A DNA stretch of 10,035 nt. Origin: Candidatus Staskawiczbacteria bacterium. Its GTDB lineage: Bacteria > Patescibacteriota > Minisyncoccia > Minisyncoccales > Staskawiczbacteraceae. This document shows positions 6,577 to 10,035 of the stretch, one piece after another. How positions within the stretch are numbered: the first letter of the stretch is position 1; every line of letters starts with the position of its first letter. The stretch spans positions 1 to 10,035 of the forward strand of contig CAINMG010000139.1 of assembly GCA_903850725.1 (NCBI GenBank). Direction: 5' to 3'. A program made the translations under genes and the position numbers. The notes under the pieces are model-generated. The model was given only the letters and a program-made list of their open reading frames with translations. It ran no database searches and had not been told where the DNA came from.

Positions 6577-6674
6577 TTTTATTTTGCTCGGCAACTAATT
6601 TTTTCTGCGGGGAGAGCCTCTCTACGGGGCACCCTCTCCTCGAAAAAATTTGTTGCCTCGCTTCTTTAAAATTA
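6574..6674. repeat. Long GC-cored inverted repeat / hairpin element
   Basis: The gap between the hydrolase and the membrane-protein gene is almost wholly an inverted repeat in three nested parts. The outermost is TAATTTTA (6574-6581) with TAAAATTA (6667-6674), 8 of 8 pairs. The main stem is 6590-6605 with 6642-6657, 15 of 16 pairs, with a T-T mismatch at 6596/6651. The inner stem is GGGGAGAG (6609-6616) with CTCTCCTC (6634-6641), seven Watson-Crick pairs and one G-U. The 17-base tip is 6617-6633. The core is markedly GC-rich against its surroundings. It is not a normal intrinsic terminator: the T run lies in the left arm and the A run in the right arm on either strand. It could still block transcription, or be a small mobile-type repeat or a structured RNA. 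Confidence 0.75.
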
Positions 6675-6677
6675 TAA

Positions 6678-7400
6678 ATGAAAATTTACGAAATTATAAC
6701 TAAACTTCAAAATCTCACTGACCAGCAGAAAAAGGCAATAATTATAGGGATTGTAATTGTTTTGGCTTTTATTTTCGGATTTTTTTGGTTTAGATCTTCT
6801 ATAGAAAGATTAAATAAATTAGGAGAAGTCACCAAAGATATAAAACTTCCAGAAGTAGAAATGCCAAAAATTGAAATACCAGATAATCAAATAAAAAATA
6901 TAGAAACTGTAGATTGGAAAACTTACACAAATGAAAAACATGGTTTTGAGATAAAATATCCACAAGATTGGATTATTGAAGACAAAGAGAGTAGTTTAAT
7001 AATAAATGTATGGAGCTCTGATAAAAAAAGACAAGAGGCTATTGATGCTATTATTCCAATATATTCTGAATTAAGTATATCTTATGGAGATGTTGATTCA
7101 TTTAAATTAAAAGCGTCAGAATTAGTAGGAAAAGAAGTTAAAGGTGTAGAAGATTTCGTTTCTTCTTATGGGTATTTTGGTAGCTATGCAAAAATAAATC
7201 TTGATGGCGAAAATGCATATACAGTTATTTCTGTTGCTAATCGTGCAGTTTATACAATTTATACTGAAAAATATAGCCGAGTTTACAGGATAAGTGCAGA
7301 AGATATGACTGCATTTGATAAACCTTATGACCCTGCAAAACCAGTACTTGATAAAATTGTAAAAGAAATAATTTCAACTTTTAAATTTATAAATAAATAA
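6678..7400 (+). CDS. Single-pass membrane protein with PsbP/Mog1-like domain
   Basis: This 240-residue protein has one hydrophobic segment at about residues 20-38, preceded by Q-Q-K-K and with no signal-peptidase-like site, so it is probably a signal anchor with the C terminus outside. A Pro-rich spacer with repeated (L/M/I)-P-x-(V/I)-E units (about 56-68) leads to a soluble domain opening with W-K-T-Y-T-N-E-K-H-G-F-E-I-K-Y-P-Q-D-W (80-98) and ending I-I-S-T-F-K-F (231-237). That opening and ending are typical of PsbP-like or Mog1-like domains of unknown function that are frequent in Patescibacteria. No catalytic residues are recognisable. It begins four bases after the outer arm of the inverted repeat and ends 8 bases before gyrA, so the two are likely co-transcribed. 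No Shine-Dalgarno sequence is seen; TAAAAT at 6667-6672 is a possible -10 element only 5 bases from the ATG. Confidence 0.8.
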   Translation: MKIYEIITKLQNLTDQQKKAIIIGIVIVLAFIFGFFWFRSSIERLNKLGEVTKDIKLPEVEMPKIEIPDNQIKNIETVDWKTYTNEKHGFEIKYPQDWIIEDKESSLIINVWSSDKKRQEAIDAIIPIYSELSISYGDVDSFKLKASELVGKEVKGVEDFVSSYGYFGSYAKINLDGENAYTVISVANRAVYTIYTEKYSRVYRISAEDMTAFDKPYDPAKPVLDKIVKEIISTFKFINK

Positions 7401-7408
7401 GTGAAAAT

Positions 7409-9949
7409 ATGATAAAAGAAAAAGATGACGACGAGAAAATTAGTAATATAGGAAATGTGCATCAAAGAGAAATGGTAACGGAATTAAAAGAATCGTATAT
7501 AGACTATGCGATGTCTGTTATAGTGGCTCGTGCGCTCCCAGATGTAAGAGATGGATTTAAGCCTGTTCATAGGAGGATTATTTATGCTATGGGAGAAACT
7601 GGTTTAAGAGCCAGTACAAAACATAGAAAATCAATGGCTGTTGTTGGAGAAGTTTTAAAAAGTTATCATCCACATGGTGATACGGCTGTTTATGAAAGCT
7701 TGGTGCGTATGGCACAAGATTTTAATATGCGATATCCATTGGTTGATGGTCAAGGAAATTTTGGTAGCATTGATGGTGATGGGGCAGCTGCTGCAAGATA
7801 TACTGAATGTAGATTATCAAAAATTGGAGAATTGATGCTTTCTGATATTGAAAAAAATACAGTAAATTTTATTGACAACTATGATGGAATGACAAAAGAG
7901 CCTACAGTTTTGCCAAGCCCATTGCCACAACTTTTGCTTAATGGCAGTTTGGGAATTGCTGTGGGTATGGCAACAAATATTCCACCACATAATTTAACAG
8001 AAGTTTTAGATGCGACAATTCATTTACTAGATCATCCTAAAGCTGAAACTGCAGATCTGTTTGAATTTATTCAAGGACCAGATTTTCCAACAGGTGGAAT
8101 AATTTATGATAGAAAAGAAATAATTTCTGCTTATTCTCAAGGTAAGGGTGCGATTATTATGCAAGGTAAAGCTGAAATCTCAGAGAAGAAGGATGGTTCA
8201 GATCAAATTGTAATTACAGAAATTCCTTATCAAGTTTTAAAATCTACGCTGGTAGAACAAATGGCAGACTTGGTTTCAGATAAAAAGATTGAAGGCATAA
8301 GAGATATTAGAGATTTGTCTGATAGAGATGGAATGAGGATCTCAATTGACATTAAAAAAGGTTATGAGCCACAAAGAATTTTAAATAGACTTTATAAATT
8401 TACCAGTTTACAAAAAACTTTTCATTTAAATTTATTAGCTTTGGTAGATGGCATTCAGCCAGAAATTTTATCAATTTTAGATGTTTTAAAATATTTTATT
8501 GAACACAGAAAACAAGTTACCACTCGTAGGGTGCAGTTTGATCTAGACAAAGCCAAAGAAAGAGCCCATATTTTAGAGGGCTTGATAATTGCTTTAAAAA
8601 ATATTGATGCTGTAATTGCTGTAATCAAAAAATCTACTGATAGAGAAGACGCTAAAAATAATTTAATTGCAAAATTTAAACTTACTGAAAGGCAAGCCAT
8701 TGCAATTTTGGAAATGCGATTGCAAACTTTGGTTGGGTTAGAAAGGCAAAAAATCGAAGATGAATTAGCTGAGCTTATAAAATTTATCAAAGAGTTAACT
8801 GCAATTTTAAAAAATCCAGAAAAGTTAAAAGAGATGATTAAAAAAGAGTTGGTTGATTTGAAAGAAAAATATGGAGATAAAAGAAGGACTAAGGTTGTTA
8901 AGGGGAAATTGGGTGAAGTTTCGGAAATCGACTTAATACCTTTAGAAGAAACTATTGTTACTTTAACTACAGGCGGTTATATCAAAAGAATAAATCCAGA
9001 TACTTACAAAATTCAGCATAGAGGTGGCAAGGGGCTTGTGGGAATGAAAACAATGCAAGATGATATTGTGGAACACTTTTTAGCTGCTTCGACACACGAC
9101 AATTTGATGTTTTTTACTGATTCTGGAAAAGTTTTCCAAACTCAAGTTTATGAAATTCCCGAGGGTAATAGAGTAGCTCGAGGTAGGGGTTTGATGAATT
9201 TTTTGGAAATTTCTACCGAAGAAAAAGTTTTATCATTGGTAACTACTGTTGGTAATGCTCAGGGCAAAATACCTGCCAAAGAAAATAAACAAACAGAAAA
9301 TCCAGACAAATTTTTGGTAATGGTGACAAAAGATGGAACGATTAAAAAAACTGCTTTAGATGAATTTGGCAATGTTAGAAAATCTGGGATTATTGCTATA
9401 AAATTGGATAAAGGAGATTTATTAAGAAAAGTTGTAAAAACTACCGGTGAAGATGAAATAATTTTGGTAACTAAAAAAGGAGTTTCTATAAGATTTAAGG
9501 AAAATAATGTAAGAGCAATGGGAAGATCTGCTTCTGGTGTAAGGGCTTTGCGCTTGAAAGGCGGAGATGAGGTTGTTGGAATGGAGGTTATCAAAAAGCT
9601 TTCCAAAGAACAATTGGCTGATGCCAAAACCTCAAAACAATTTTTGATGGTAGTAATGGAAAATGGATATGGCAAGCGAACAGAAATATCACAATTTAAA
9701 GTTCAGACAAGGGGTGGTTCTGGGGTAAAAGCTGCAAAAATAACACCCAAAACTGGTGGAGTAGTTTTGTCATCAATTTTGCAAGGTAATTTGGAGGAGG
9801 AAGATTTAATTGTAATTTCGCAAAAAGGCCAAGTTATTAGAACTGCTATAAAATCTGTTTCTTTATCTGGCAGAGCTACTCAGGGCGTAAGAATTATGAA
9901 ACTTGATGAGGGGGATAAAGTTGCTTCTGGTGCTTGCATTAAAGAATAA
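7409..9949 (+). CDS. gyrA: DNA gyrase subunit A
   Basis: This complete 846-residue gyrase A is the DNA-breaking and rejoining subunit of the A2B2 complex that introduces negative supercoils; gyrB is not in the window. The N-terminal part has E-S-Y-I-D-Y-A-M-S-V-I-V-x-R-A-L-P-D-V-R-D-G, the H-P-H-G-D-T-A-V-Y motif (87-95) and the catalytic A-A-A-R-Y-T with Arg130 and Tyr131. The coiled-coil region closes with L-T-E-R-Q-A...M-R-L-Q-T-L (from 425). The C-terminal pinwheel shows six blade signatures (near G-Y-I-K-R, G-K-V-F-Q, G-T-I-K-K, G-V-S-I-R, G-Y-G-K-R, G-Q-V-I-R). The GyrA box is Q-H-R-G-G-K-G (536-542), with His for the usual second-position Arg; its presence argues for GyrA over ParC. 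At the E. coli Ser83 and Asp87 positions this protein has Thr92 and Glu96. There is no acidic tail, unlike E. coli GyrA. The ATG at 7409 has no good Shine-Dalgarno sequence and follows the previous stop by 8 bp. Confidence 0.97.
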   Translation: MIKEKDDDEKISNIGNVHQREMVTELKESYIDYAMSVIVARALPDVRDGFKPVHRRIIYAMGETGLRASTKHRKSMAVVGEVLKSYHPHGDTAVYESLVRMAQDFNMRYPLVDGQGNFGSIDGDGAAAARYTECRLSKIGELMLSDIEKNTVNFIDNYDGMTKEPTVLPSPLPQLLLNGSLGIAVGMATNIPPHNLTEVLDATIHLLDHPKAETADLFEFIQGPDFPTGGIIYDRKEIISAYSQGKGAIIMQGKAEISEKKDGSDQIVITEIPYQVLKSTLVEQMADLVSDKKIEGIRDIRDLSDRDGMRISIDIKKGYEPQRILNRLYKFTSLQKTFHLNLLALVDGIQPEILSILDVLKYFIEHRKQVTTRRVQFDLDKAKERAHILEGLIIALKNIDAVIAVIKKSTDREDAKNNLIAKFKLTERQAIAILEMRLQTLVGLERQKIEDELAELIKFIKELTAILKNPEKLKEMIKKELVDLKEKYGDKRRTKVVKGKLGEVSEIDLIPLEETIVTLTTGGYIKRINPDTYKIQHRGGKGLVGMKTMQDDIVEHFLAASTHDNLMFFTDSGKVFQTQVYEIPEGNRVARGRGLMNFLEISTEEKVLSLVTTVGNAQGKIPAKENKQTENPDKFLVMVTKDGTIKKTALDEFGNVRKSGIIAIKLDKGDLLRKVVKTTGEDEIILVTKKGVSIRFKENNVRAMGRSASGVRALRLKGGDEVVGMEVIKKLSKEQLADAKTSKQFLMVVMENGYGKRTEISQFKVQTRGGSGVKAAKITPKTGGVVLSSILQGNLEEEDLIVISQKGQVIRTAIKSVSLSGRATQGVRIMKLDEGDKVASGACIKE

Positions 9950-9962
9950 GTTTTTGTATAAT
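9934..9962 (+). promoter_or_regulatory. Putative promoter at the end of gyrA (leaderless start)
   Basis: A perfect TATAAT (9957-9962) lies 17 bases after a weak TTGCAT (9934-9939), the latter inside the last codons of gyrA. Transcription starting 7 bases after the -10 element would begin at 9969, the A of the next ATG. There is no room for a Shine-Dalgarno sequence. Confidence 0.45.
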
Positions 9963-9968
9963 AAATAT

Positions 9969-10035
9969 ATGAATAAATTTATTTTATCAATTTTAATTTT
10001 TGTAGCATTATTTTCTGTTACAAATTCTGTTTTGG
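9969..10035 (+). CDS. Secreted or membrane protein, N-terminal fragment (3'-truncated)
   Basis: An open frame starts at ATG 9969 and runs off the window after 22 complete codons. The peptide is M-N-K-F followed by a hydrophobic stretch (I-L-S-I-L-I-F-V-A-L-F-S-V) and then T-N-S-V-L. A lysine near the start followed by a hydrophobic core and small polar residues fits a signal peptide or signal anchor; no cleavage site can be fixed from what remains. The well-placed TATAAT upstream supports this start. Function cannot be judged. Confidence 0.6.
   Translation, partial: MNKFILSILIFVALFSVTNSVL

Noticed and set aside
6590..6657. Classical intrinsic terminator for the hydrolase gene
   Set aside because: The stem is followed by TCGCTTCTTT rather than a clean U run, and the T run is inside the left arm. 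It is listed as an inverted repeat instead.
8455..9675. Minus-strand open frames of 111 and 138 codons within gyrA
   Set aside because: They are antisense shadows of a strongly conserved gene, with no family resemblance or start signals.
7409..9949. Topoisomerase IV subunit A (parC) instead of gyrA
   Set aside because: The GyrA box and all six C-terminal blade signatures are present.

Overview
The window looks like a piece of an AT-rich bacterial genome, most likely a member of the Patescibacteria (Candidate Phyla Radiation, Parcubacteria-like). That placement is an inference. It rests on low-GC coding with AAA/AGA-rich codons, a bacterial-type gyrA, a small TM-anchored protein with the 'YTNEKHGFEIKYPQDW' signature, and a very long protein built of 'C-T-D-S-D-G-G' cysteine modules, a style I associate with Patescibacteria and DPANN archaea. 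No in-frame TGA occurs in about 9.6 kb of coding sequence, so the standard bacterial code applies rather than the TGA=Gly code of Gracilibacteria/Absconditabacteria. All genes are on the + strand.

Layout. (1) Positions 1-4431 hold the 3' 1476 codons of a giant modular, disulfide-rich, presumably secreted or surface protein whose 5' end lies outside the window. It contains fourteen DSDGG modules (the first partial), six thrombospondin-type-1-like modules, three CGD-type modules and two four-cysteine motifs. (2) Positions 4432-4593 are intergenic: a strong hairpin terminator, then a sigma70-like promoter in very AT-rich DNA. (3) Positions 4594-5880 encode an AAA_14/DUF4143 ATPase whose arginine codon use differs clearly from gyrA. 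(4) Positions 5911-6576 encode a UlaG-like (COG2220) metallo-beta-lactamase-fold hydrolase. (5) Positions 6577-6677 hold no gene but a long, GC-cored inverted repeat. (6) Positions 6678-7400 encode a single-pass membrane protein with a PsbP/Mog1-like extracytoplasmic domain. (7) Positions 7409-9949 encode complete DNA gyrase subunit A. (8) From 9969 to the window end runs the start of a secreted or membrane protein with an N-terminal signal sequence.

How they relate. The PsbP-like gene and gyrA are 8 bp apart and probably co-transcribed. The ATPase seems to be an independent unit with its own promoter behind a terminator. None of the five visible start codons has a convincing Shine-Dalgarno sequence. 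Two of them (5911, 9969) have a -35/-10 pair with 17-bp spacing placed so that transcription would start at or within about a base of the ATG, suggesting leaderless mRNAs. The most unusual items are the modular cysteine-rich protein, with blocks of near-identical DNA between distant modules, and the long hairpin between the hydrolase and the membrane-protein gene.
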